Assembly: GCA_030844895.1 (NCBI GenBank)
Contig: CM061229.1
Span: 124,750,381-124,814,380, forward strand
Source: Ambrosia x helenae
Taxonomy: Eukaryota > Streptophyta > Magnoliopsida > Asterales > Asteraceae
DNA: 64,000 bases
Direction of reading: 5' to 3'
Shown here: positions 1 through 10,300 of the stretch, piece after piece
How the letters are laid out: every line of letters starts with the position of its first letter
Numbering within the stretch: position 1 is the first letter of the stretch
Notes under the pieces: generated by a model
Databases searched by the model: none
Seen by the model: the letters and a program-made list of their open reading frames with translations, nothing else
Told to the model about the DNA's origin: nothing
Translations under genes and position numbers: made by a program

Positions 1-140
1 TCTTGAAGATCAGAGAGTGTTAAAGCAATTTTTAAAAGATTTGATTGGACAAGCATATTGGCCCAAAAGTCAGGGACTGTTTTGGTAATTTACTCTAAGA
101 AGAGAAAAGAAAGAAAAGGAAAGGAAAGAAAAAAGAGAGG

Positions 141-393
141 TGTGTTCTCGAGTTTTTTTTAAAGGAGGGAAATGGAAGGAAAGTATGAAATGTGTGTTCC
201 AGAGTTTATTTTTTAGTGGAAAGGAAAGGAAAAGAGTGGAAAACTAGACTAAATCTAATCCTTCTAAATTGAGAGGAAAATGGAAGCATAAGAAAGGAAG
301 AAAAAATAGAGGAAAAGAAAAGAAAAGAAAGGGAAGGATTTCCCTTCCTTTCTTTTCTTTTCCACCCTTTAGTGAACTCGGGAACATAGCGTG
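141..393. mobile_element. Possible MITE with polypurine interior
   Basis: The ends are imperfect inverted repeats: a TGTTCTCGAG-type sequence near 143-166 and, on the other strand, TGTTCCCGAGTT near 365-387. A second similar left end lies near 191. The interior is almost pure A/G, and positions 321-362 fold into a hairpin of about 19-bp arms around a 4-base loop. No coding sequence is present. The element type is uncertain. Confidence 0.35.
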
Positions 394-404
394 TGAGTTA
401 TGCC

Positions 405-1129
405 CCGTGGAAGCTTGATAATTTGGATCGGGGGGTCGTAGGACAGGACCTATTTTTTTTTCTGTAACTATAGTTCGGGTCGGTGATTCGATTCGGGTCG
501 AGTCAAACATTAAGTACAATAAATAAATATCAAAATTATAAGATCGTGATGAAGAATTACAGTTCAGCTCGCTGACCTTTAAGATTTTTTAATTCTTCAA
601 TTATGGATAGGGTTGCAAACGAGCCGAGCTAAGCCGGAGCTCGACCAGGCTCGAGCTTGAAAAACTTATGAGAGCTCACGCTCAGCTCGTTTGCTAACTA
701 TTAGTTAATATTATAAATAAAAATATTATAAATAACAGGCTCGGAGCTCGATAAATGAAGTTTGGCTCAGGCTCATTTAGTAAACGAGCTTTGTTTTAAG
801 CTCGATAAGGCTTGGCTCGGCTTGTTTCAAACTTTTTACCAAGCCTAGCTCGAGTAGCTAAGAGATAACAACTCCATCGCTTGCTCATTGAATCTACTAT
901 CCTGCTCATGTAGTTGTTGGGATTAGGACTTTAGGATTTGGGCTTTACATTTACTTTGTTTTGGGTTAAAGTTTTGGTTTATATAACTATTTTTTTTAAA
1001 AAAATGGGGGTCGAAACCGTATATACCAAAAAAATTCCATACGGAGACTATATATTCAAAACTTCTGAGCAAAAATTCGGGGGGGGGGGGGGGGGAGCCC
1101 CTCCCCGCCCCTTGAATGCTACGCCCCTG
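405..1129. mobile_element. Non-autonomous hAT element, copy 1
   Basis: This 725-bp element is flanked by 8-bp sequences GTTATGCC (397-404) and ATTATGCC (1130-1137), a hAT-length target duplication with one mismatch. Its right end reads GCGCCCCTG-like, the complement of a CAGGGGCG end; its left end is a decayed CAGTGG. The interior is rich in GAGCTCG motifs and contains a G run. It shares most of its length with the copy at 4608-5550 and its left end with the inverted copy ending at 6645. No transposase is seen. Confidence 0.75.
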
Positions 1130-1137
1130 ATTATGCC

Positions 1138-1526
1138 ATTTTTCTATAATATATGTACATCGTTAAAAAAAAAAAAACTTTATTAAAAATATGATAAAGA
1201 GGAGGATCACTATGCTAGATAACTAATTTTGGGAGGGACATTTGTAAAAAATGGAGTATTTTGTTTCACTAAATAATCAAATAGAGAGGAAAGCTCTAGA
1301 GGTGTTGAGGGTCAAGAAACCACTAAACTTGCATTAGAGTTGAGCAAATGTAGATTCGGTTTGGCCTTTACACATAATTGAAACCGATAACGGAGTTCGG
1401 TATTAGAAAAAACCATAATCGAAATCGATCGATTAAGTCGTTGCGGCTAATATGTGGGTTATCGATACGGTTACGTTCAGTTAATTATCAAAAATAACTT
1501 AGGCAAAATCATAATGCCTAAGTCGC
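1138..1526. other. No recognisable gene
   Basis: AT-rich spacer between a hAT copy and the CACTA-like repeats. I see no credible coding region or terminal repeat here. Confidence 0.5.
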
Positions 1527-2150
1527 TTTTGTTATATTTATTTCATTAATTTTGCTACGGATTTGCTATGGATTTTGCCACCAATTTCATTTGCTACGAA
1601 ATTCTCAGAGCTAAATTGTAGCAAAATGAATTCATAGCTAATTCGTAGCAAACTTAGCGACCAATTTGTTTCATAGCAAATGTCTAGACCTATGTTGCGT
1701 TATGCATGTATATATTTTGTCACTTTTGCTACATATTTTGCTACCATTTTTATTAAATTATATTTTAAGTATTTGTTTTGACATTTTTTGCAACGGATTT
1801 TGCTACAAGTTTTCTAGGAATTTTATATAACTATTTTTAAATACTTATATTCTCAACTTTGCTACAGATTTTGCTACGAGTTCTATTTATCTTTTCTAAT
1901 TAATTTCTAAATAATTTATTTTTATGGTTTTGCTACGGATTTTGCTACCGATTTTGGATAAGTTATTTTGTTATATTTATTTCATTAATTTTGCTACGGA
2001 TTTGCTATGGATTTTGCTACCAATTTCATTTGCTACGAAATTTTCGTAGCTAAATTGTAGCGAAATGACTTCATAGCTAATTCGTAGCAAAATTAGCAAC
2101 CGATTTGTTTCATAGCAAACTTTCCTTGCAAATGCCTGTTTTTGTAGTAG
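1527..2150 (-). mobile_element. CACTA-like subterminal repeat region
   Basis: The motif TTGCTACGGATTTTGCTACC and its complement recur many times. A block of about 155 bp at 1527-1681 is repeated at 1966-2121. Read on the minus strand, the right edge starts ACTACAAAAACAGGC, close to the CACTACAAAAA-type end of plant CACTA (En/Spm) transposons, which are known for dense short subterminal repeats. The very end is altered and I could not find the opposite end, so this is probably a truncated or decayed copy. No transposase is present. Confidence 0.55.
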
Positions 2151-3355
2151 TTAATGAACAAGAAGAAATAGCAACAAAAACAGATGACAAAACTCTTATT
2201 TACCCAAACCTAAAAACACCCCCAAACCCCATATCTTACCAAAACAGTGAGATCTTAATCGATAGAAGTCTTGTGTAACAACTGATTATAAAGAATTAGT
2301 TGATACACTACAAAATATAATGAAATACTTACAACAAAGAAGACAAAGATCTCTACAATATGAGATCTAAAGACGATAATACTGAGAGACGAAGTCTCGG
2401 GAACAATACAAAGAAAGAGAGAGTGTGAGAGAATAACAAAACGAAAACACTAGAAAATATCCCCTGATAGTGAGCTTATATAGCTGGAAACAGACACACG
2501 AACTGGGCTTCTCAACCTGATGGGCCATAGTCAACAAATATAGATGAGCTCCTGATCACGACATATGGGCTCCTGAAATATAAACAACTTAACACAAACT
2601 CACCAGCCCATTAGATAAAATAACATTCTTTTATAAAACATTTATAACAAAAGAATGACACAATAAATTTAATACTTGAATTATATTATACATCATATTT
2701 TTAACATAAAGTTCATTCCATTGAAGGTTTGTGAATTAACGATCATTCTAATTATATGCAAATGTGTGTGTTGTTGTGCTTGAGCCTTTATTTATATACA
2801 TATGTACATTCTATTGCCAACTGCTTGAACAATGATCTTATCAAATTATATCAAATGAAGTATGTTAAATTGGTTTAATCAACTTATGCTATGAACAGTA
2901 CTCAACTTATATCAAATCGACTGAAGTATATCAAATTAATTGGATTATATCAAATTAATTGGATTATATCGAAGTTGTATTGTTGTGACAATGAAAAAGT
3001 GATTTAACAAAGTCATTCTATTCAACTATGTACTGTTGGTATATGATACTCGGATCAATGAACAACCAAACGGGTTTGGTTTCGATTTTGTTTCACGGTT
3101 TTAATAGTTTTCTGATTTGAAATTTCATATTATTTTCGATATGTTCTTTTAAAACTGAAAGTGCATTATAAACAATGATTTCCAATTTCACCAGCAGTAG
3201 AATCAAACAACATGTAGCAGTAAATTTTGAAGGCACTATTACTAAAAAGGTTTTTTAGTGTACCAGCAAATTTGAACATGATAATGAAACATACAATTAC
3301 TAACAGCAAATGAAAGCATAGAAGGAGGCATGTAGTATTGAATTATATGCATTTT
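2151..3355. other. Non-coding stretch, possible LTR promoter fragment
   Basis: No convincing coding sequence. Positions 2471-2482 read TATATAAGCTCA on the minus strand, followed downstream by CT-rich and TCTCTC-containing sequence. This resembles an LTR promoter and leader on the minus strand, but no partner LTR or TSD was found. The rest is AT-rich. Confidence 0.3.
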
Positions 3356-3371
3356 CTTTGTTGCATCACGG

Positions 3372-3866
3372 GGTATTGTGCGGAGGTGGAGAGCAGCCAC
3401 AGGGGTATTGTGCGATAAGCGGTTCCCAAATAAATTGAAGGGGAGATTTTACAGGACCGCAATTAGACCTGCTATGTTGTATGGGACAGAATGCTGGGCA
3501 ATCAAGAATACGCACGCACACAAGATGGAGGTCGCAGAGATGAGGATGCTTAGGTGGATGGGCGGGCACACAAGGCTAGATCGGATTAGAAACGAGGTTT
3601 TTAGAGAGAGGTTTGGAGTGGCTAGGATATCAGACAAGATAAAGGAAGGGAGATTGAGATGGTTTGGACATGTGAAGAGGAGAGGAACAACATCGCCAGT
3701 TAGAGCAGTGGAAGCATGCGTTGTAGAGGGGAGAAGGAATAGGGGCAGACCTAAATTGACCTGGGATGTGCGAATTAGACAGGATCTCATAGAGTTGCAC
3801 CTCTCTGAGGACATGGTCCAAGAAAGGAGTTCCTGGAGACGTAGGATTAAAGTAAGTGACTTTTAG
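3372..3866 (+). pseudogene. RTE LINE reverse transcriptase, C-terminal fragment
   Basis: A single open frame ending at 3866 encodes the region downstream of the reverse transcriptase core of plant RTE LINEs. The signature pieces are YGTECWA, MLRWMGGHTRLDRIRN, GRLRWFGHVKRR and GRPKLTW. The endonuclease and catalytic RT motifs are missing because the insertion is 5'-truncated, so the fragment cannot support retrotransposition. The frame has no stop or frameshift, suggesting a fairly recent insertion; the perfect TSD agrees. The antisense frames over this segment are shadows. Confidence 0.85.
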
Positions 3867-4286
3867 GATTTGGCACTTAGGTAGCATATCCGGGTATTAT
3901 GAGCCCTTATCTATAGGATTTCTAAACCTATTTTGATTCATGTGTCTATTTATCTTGTTTTCTTAAGTAATGTGAAACTTACTTGTGCTTTTCGTCCCGT
4001 TTACATGTTTCTATGATGTTCAATGTATTATATTTTTATGTACTATCTTACTAGCTTATTCCTGCATTTGGTCCGTTAGCCGATAGCGAAATATCCATGT
4101 GGTGCTTGTCCCTTTACTTGTATGCTTGCCTGTCTTCTGTTCTCTCTTTTTGAGCCGGGGGTCTCTCTGGAAGCAGCCTCTCTATCCTTTATGGGTAGAG
4201 GTAAGGTGTGCCTACATCTCACCCTCCCCTGACCCTACCAATAGTCTACTATTAGTGGGATATACTGAGTATGATTGATTGATTGA
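3372..4286 (+). mobile_element. 5'-truncated RTE-type LINE with perfect TSD
   Basis: The insertion is bounded by the identical 16-bp sequence ctttgttgcatcacgg at 3356-3371 and 4287-4302. It holds the C-terminal end of an RTE-clade polyprotein (to 3866), then a 3' UTR with the phrases 'gggtctctctggaagcagcc' and 'ctactattagtgggatatac', and ends in a TGAT-type short repeat (tgattgattgattga). The same 3' UTR phrases recur in the second RTE copy ending near 16238. Loss of the 5' portion is normal for target-primed reverse transcription. Confidence 0.9.
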
Positions 4287-4302
4287 CTTTGTTGCATCAC
4301 GG

Positions 4303-4607
4303 AAATAATGATCAGAAGGATTTTGATATATCAAATGAGGCACATGGTATTTAATTATATGGCTATATGTATGTGTGCCTATTATTCTATTGCTTGAATT
4401 ACATGCATTTAGATTCCAAACTCCAAAGTCAATTTTGCAGTTTGACTTCCAAAGTCAAAGGATTGTAACTAATATCAAAATTTATGGATGCCCTCATGCC
4501 TACTTCTTGAACTATATGCATGTGTTATGGATGTTATCGCTTGAAGTCTATATGCATATATCATTCTTGAATTATTGCTTAATCAATTCTAGATTTCCAT
4601 CGCTTAA
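4303..4607. other. No gene seen
   Basis: AT-rich host sequence between an RTE insertion and a hAT copy. It contains short repeated phrases such as 'ttgaactatatgcatg' but nothing I can assign. Confidence 0.5.
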
Positions 4608-5550
4608 AAGTGGCGAAGCTTGAGAATTTGGACTAGGGGGTCGGAAGTCAGCGGTCACGGGACGGGACCTAAATTTTTTTTTTCTGTAGCTATGGTTCGG
4701 ATGATATGTTCGGGTCGATGATTCAATTCGGGTCGAGTAGAGTCAAACATTAAATAGAATAAATTAATATCAAAGTTCTAAGCATTGTTTAACAAACAAT
4801 TGAACAAAGACACTAAAACATTAAAAAGGGGACAAATAGTTGGTACCTGAATGAAGAATTACAGTCTAGTCCGTCGACCTTTAAGATTTTTGAATTCTTC
4901 AATTATGGATAGGGGTGCAAACGAGCCGAGCTAAGCCCGAGTTCGACTAGGCTCGAGCTCGAAAAACTTATGAGAGCTCGAGCTCGGCTCGTTTTTTATC
5001 TATTAGTTATTATTTTAAATAAAAGTAATATAAATAATAGGTTTGGAACTCGATAAATGAAGTTTGGCTCGAGCTCGTTTAGTAAACAAGCTTAAATGAG
5101 GGAATAAATATTATAAAATATTAATAAACCTAATATTACACTAAAACTCGATAAGGCTCGACGAGCCTGACGAGCTTCACATGCTAGGTTGCACTCGAGC
5201 TCGATTAGTAAAGGAGCTTTGTTTTAAGCTCAAGCTCGGGCTCGATAAGATTCGGCTCGTTTCAAACTTTTTACCAAGCCGAGCTCGAGTAGCTAAGAGA
5301 TAACAACTCAATCGCTTGCTCATTGAATCAACTATCCCACTCATGTAGTTGTTGGGTTTAGGACTTTAGGATTTGGGCTTTACATTTTTTTTTTGTTAAA
5401 GTTTTGGTTTATATAACTATTTTTTTTAAACGGGGGGTCGAAAGCATATATACCAAAAAAATTCATACGAATACTATATACTCGAACATTCTGAGCAAAA
5501 ATTTGGGAGGGTCGGCCGCCCCTCCCCGCCCCTTGAATGCTGCGCCCCTG
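4608..5550. mobile_element. Non-autonomous hAT element, copy 2
   Basis: About 943 bp, collinear with the copy at 405-1129. The left end reads (A)AGTGGCGAAGCTTGAG and the right end GCGCCCCTG. The same GAGCTCG-rich interior is present, with extra sequence around 4780-4850 and 5095-5200 that copy 1 lacks. I could not find an 8-bp target duplication, so an end may be rearranged. A third copy lies 20 bp to the right in the opposite orientation. Confidence 0.65.
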
Positions 5551-5570
5551 TTGAAGTTCATATCCATATG

Positions 5571-6645
5571 CAGGGGCGGAGAGGGGTGCCGACCCCCCCT
5601 CTCCGAATTTTCGCTCAGAATTTCTGATTATATAGTATACATATAGAATTTTTTAGGTATATACGGTTTCGACCCCCCGTTTTTTTTTTGAAAAAAAGGT
5701 ATATTATATAAACCAAAACTAACAATATATCGGACAATACAAGGTTCTCAAATATCAATTGTTTTACCGAGTTTATCGTTTTCCTTTGCTGTTTTTTTTT
5801 CTTTTGGACCCATTTTGAGAGGTACAACCCAAATGTTTATTTTGCCCATTTTTTCTTTAGGAAAAATCTAATTAAAAAGCCAATTAAAACCCTAAACCTA
5901 AATAAAACTCCAAACCCTCTTTGTACCATGTCTCTCAATCTCACCCTGATAGTTTCATACTTTCATTTTTCAAGTCTTCCTCCAAAGAATTAAGGTACAA
6001 CTACTTCACTAATTTATTAATTATATATTTTTTTGGTAGTTAGTAAATAATGGATAGATTCATGATTGTTGTTGAATGTTGATTAAAAAACCCAATATAA
6101 TATTTACAAATGTGGTCGGTTTGTTTGTGTATGTCTGTGTCACCATCCAAATGTCACAAGATAACTATATCTATTATCTTCTCTTTAGCTTTCATATGCT
6201 TATAATTGTTGGATGTTGGTACGTACTGATTTGGATGGTGTGTGTTTTTTTTTTATTATTTAATGATTTGTGTCAAGTTATCACATTGTTTAAGAATTAG
6301 GGTTGAGAATAATTATGACTTGATTTGTGCTTTACGAGGACATGATGAATCTTCCAAATCTAAGAATCAAGGTAACTTTCGTGAATTGCTAAAACTTTTA
6401 GCTTATTACAATGAAGATGTTGCAAATGTTATTTTGGAAAATGCTTCTTATAATTTCAATGTTTTATTGTCTTTGTTCAATTTTTTGTTAAACAATATTA
6501 TTGTATTTAATGTTTGAATCGACCCGAATCGAATCACCGACCTGAACATATAATCCGAAACATAGCTATAGAAAAAAAAATTTAGGTCCCGTCCTGTAAA
6601 TGGTGATTTCCGACCCCCGTTTTGAATTCTCAAACTTTGCCACTG
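5571..6645. mobile_element. hAT element copy 3, inverted, with transposase remnant
   Basis: The left end CAGGGGCGGAG and right end CTTTGCCACTG form hAT-type inverted termini. The last ~125 bp are the reverse complement of the left end of copy 2. The interior has a transposase fragment (6302-6460) that the other two copies lack. This copy therefore looks like an internally deleted derivative of the autonomous parent. No matching 8-bp flank was found (TCCATATG on the left, CCTGTGAA on the right). Confidence 0.65.
6302..6517 (+). pseudogene. hAT transposase fragment (DUF4371-type)
   Basis: The reading frame contains CALRGHDESSKSKNQ followed by GNFRELLKLLAYYNED and VANVILENA. In plant TTF-zinc-finger hAT transposases this stretch lies at the start of the DUF4371 region, where 'FRGHDES...GNFLELL' is strongly conserved. 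Only about 55 codons are preserved. The upstream zinc finger and the downstream catalytic and hAT dimerisation domains are gone. It is not functional, but it identifies the autonomous family behind the three copies in this region. Confidence 0.7.
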
Positions 6646-6779
6646 CCTGTGAAGACGTATTAACCGCACAAATGAATCGGAAGACATGAACAAACAGCCA
6701 CCACATATTATACAACAATTAATACGGTTCCTATGCATGAGTTTTTGAACCCATATCTAGACAACCTACCGACACATTT

Positions 6780-7036
6780 AGCTTTACACAAACACCACGA
6801 GTCATGGTGTAAAGACGGCCATCCACGAGTTATGATTTAGTCTTAGAGATGTGTTGGAACTTGCTTCATACGAAGATGGTTCGCCTAAATAAAGGAAAGC
6901 GATTCATGCTATTTGTCTTACATTATTGTGGTGTTATTGAAAAGCAAGAAACGGTTCCGTCTTCAATTAAGTCCCTAAGCTTGTTATGGATTAAGTCACG
7001 CTCAAAACATCCAGCCTTGGATTAGAGGGATCGGAG
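6780..7036 (+). pseudogene. L1-type LINE relic, C-terminal end
   Basis: Two reading frames together resemble the end of plant L1 polyproteins. RKAIHAICLTLLWCY and KARNGSVFN match the 'WclWkaRN' segment; after a frame change, SIKSLSLLWIKSRSKHPALD matches the segment that follows. Stops and frameshifts interrupt it. The Copia element starting at 7037 is inserted in its 3' end; the flank after 13042 may be the continuation. No zf-RVT cysteines or RT motifs are visible. Confidence 0.5.
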
Positions 7037-7301
7037 TGATGGACCACAGGATCGATTTGAGGGAATAATCTTGAGAGAGAATATGAGAAACTTAATGATT
7101 CAATACATATATAAAATGATACAATGTTTGGGGTATTTATACTTGTGAAGGGGTGTGTCCCCTTTGATACTAACCAACATGTCGGTTGGATTTAACTAAC
7201 ATACCTATTCACTAAACTTAGGATATAATAATATGTAACATATACTTATGATATAATAGATATACTATAGGTTTTGGGAAATAAGAATTATATGTCTAAC
7301 A
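7037..7301 (-). repeat. Copia 3' LTR
   Basis: It has TG...CA boundaries on both strands (TGATGGACC on plus, TGTTAGACA on minus). It reads the same as the other LTR across 265 bp. It borders the polypurine tract of the internal region. Confidence 0.95.
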
Positions 7302-7312
7302 TTCTCCCCCTT
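7302..7312 (-). promoter_or_regulatory. Copia polypurine tract
   Basis: On the minus strand this is AAGGGGGAGAA, directly before the 3' LTR. It serves as the primer site for plus-strand DNA. The gag-pol stop codon (7311-7313) overlaps its first bases. Confidence 0.85.
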
Positions 7313-10300
7313 AATTCTTGATTTCCCCAAGGTCTTCAACTCCTATGAGACGTCGCATCTCGAGAAATTTTATTCTTGGTAGTGCCTTGGTGAGTATATC
7401 TGCTTTCTGCATCTCTCCACTGATATGATCAACTTGTATCTGCTCGTTCTCTATGCATTCTCTGATAAAGTGATACCTTATGTTGATATGCTTTGATCTT
7501 CCATGAAACACTGGGTTCTTCATAAGTTGTATTGCTGACTTGTTGTCTACTAGTAGTGTTATCTTCTTTGGTTGTTCACCCGTGAGTTCGCTGAGTACTC
7601 CTTGTAGCCATATTGCTTGACATGCTGCTGATGTAGCTGCCATAAATTCTGATTCGCATGATGATAGTGCTACTGTACTTTGCTTCTGACTTGTCCATGT
7701 GATGGGTGAATCTCTGTAGTAGAATATTGTTCCTGTTGTTCCTTTTCCATCATCTTGGTCTCCATAACTGCTGTCGCTGTATCCAGTGATTTCTGCTTCT
7801 TTACTTTTGCTGTATTGAATTCCATAATCCAATGTGCCTTTGATATATCTTATTAAGTGTTTGACTGCCTTCATGTGAGTTGTTTTTGGCTTTTCCATAA
7901 ATCTGCTAACATATCCAACTGCGTAGGTGATATCTGGTCTGGTATGTGTAAGATACCTTAAGCTTCCAATTAGCTTTCTATATTCTGTTTCGTTGACTGG
8001 TTCACTTTCATCTTCTTTAGTGAGCTTTAGACCTGATTCCATTGCATATTTTGTTGGATTGCAGTCTTCTAGTCTGGCTTCTTTAACGACTTTTTTCGCG
8101 TAGGCTGATTGCTTCAATTGTATCTTTCCTTGTGTTTGATGTACTTCTATCCCTAGATAGTAAGTGAGTGGTCCTAAGTCACTCATTTCAAACTTGCCTT
8201 GCATTTCTTTCTTGAAGCTTGATATGTCCTCGATTGAACTTCCTGTCACTATTATGTCATCAACATAAACTCCTATAATTATTGTTGACTCCTTTGAAGT
8301 TCTCTTGTATACTGCTTGCTCTTGTGGACATCTTATAAATCTAATTTCCTTTAGGATGTTATTCAGCCTTATGTTCCATGCTCTTGGTGCTTGCTTCAAA
8401 CCATATAGAGCTTTCTTTAGCTTGTAGACTAGATTTTCTTTTCCTTTCTTTATGAATCCATCTGGTTGTGAAACGTAGACATCTTCTTTTAATTCACCAT
8501 GTAAGAATGCTGATTTTACATCTAAGTGATGTACTTGCCATCCTTTCTGTGCTGCCAATGCTAATAGTAGCCTGATTGTTTCTATTCTTGCAACTGGTGC
8601 AAAAACTTCATTGTAGTCTATTCCTTCTTGTTGTACGTATCCTTTTGCTACTAATCTGGCCTTGTATTTGGTGATCTGTCCACTTGCGTCTCTCTTGACC
8701 TTGAATACCCATTTTAGACCTATTGGTTTCTGACTTGAGGGGAGTGTAGTCAGTGTCCAAGTGTCATTCTTCTCTATTGAGTCTATTTCGCTTTCCATTG
8801 CTTCTATCCATTGTGGGTATTCTGCTGCTTCTTTGTAATTTGCAGGTTCTTCATCATATGCTAAATATAGATGTTCATATTCTTCTGGTCTAAGAGGTCG
8901 TGTGGCTGCATAGATGTCGTTAAGTGATCTAAGGGCTCGAACTGGTCTATTTTGAGAGCCTGGTGAGTCTTCTAACTCTTGAGTACTTGTCTCAACTGCT
9001 GGATCACTTGTCGGCGTTTCTTGAACTGTTATTGGAGTTCGTGTAGCTGTGATTGGACTGCTGAAAAATTCATTATCGCTTTCATTCTCTTGATCTTCAT
9101 TGTCTTCATTACTTTGCTCTTGTACAGCTTCACTTTCGTGATCTCCATAAACTTCGAATCTTGTCCAAGATGGTTCGTCATTGCTTCCTTCTTTTAAGTA
9201 GTTGTTCCAATCCCATGGTTCATTTTCTATGAATTGGACATCTCTACTAATGTGTATCTTTTCTTCTACGGGATCATATAATCTATAGGCTTTTGAACCA
9301 TTTTCGTTTCCTAGATGTACCATTTTCTTGCTTCTGTCTTCTAACTTCTTTAAATAGGGCGTTGTTACCTTTGCATATGCTGTGCATCCAAATACTCTTA
9401 TGTGCTTGATATTGGGTGCTTTGCCATTTACTGCTTCGTAGGGCGTCATTCCCTTTAATGCTTTAGTAGGTAACCTATTCTGTATATAAATCGCTTGTCT
9501 TGTTGCTTCTGCCCATAAGTTCTGTGGTACGTTCATAGCCTTTAACATGCTTCTGGTCATACTCATTACTGAACGGTTTTTTCTTTCTACTACACCATTC
9601 TGCTGTGGCGTGTAAGGTGCTGTAAGCTGTCTAAGGATTCCTTTATCCTCACAATATGCGGTAAGAGCTTTAGAAGTAAACTCTCCTCCACGATCCGTTC
9701 TTAATCTTTTGAGCTTGTGACTTGTCTCTGTCTGAGCTTCGCTTAGAAACTTTTTGAAATTTTCATAAACTTGATCTTTTGACTTAAGCATGTAGATCCA
9801 CATATATCTTGAATAATCGTCAACTATCAGGAAGAAATAGTTGTTGCCTGCTAATGATGTGGGTGAAATCGGTCCACATAAGTCTGCATGTACGAGTTCT
9901 AGAGGTCTTGTAGCTCTAAAACTTGCTTGAGAGGGAAACGGAAGTCTGCTTTGTTTTCCCGTAATACATGCATCACATACTTGAGATGGGTGCTGAATCT
10001 TTGGCAATCCACGTGCCATTTCTTTTGTGCTTAATTGTCTTAGTGAATCAAAATTCACATGTCCCATACGTGCATGCCATAGCCATGCAGGTGTATCTAT
10101 TGTAGCTTGTAAACAAATCGGATTTGTTATTCTGAGCTTTACCTTGTAGAGTCTATTTTTAGCTCTTGGGACTTTCATCAATAGGTTGTTGTAGGCGTCA
10201 TAGATCCATAGATGTTCATTCTCCATAATTACTTTACATCCTGATTCTGTAACTTGCCCGAGGCTTAAGATGTTGCTTTGGAGTGTTGGAATGTAGTATA

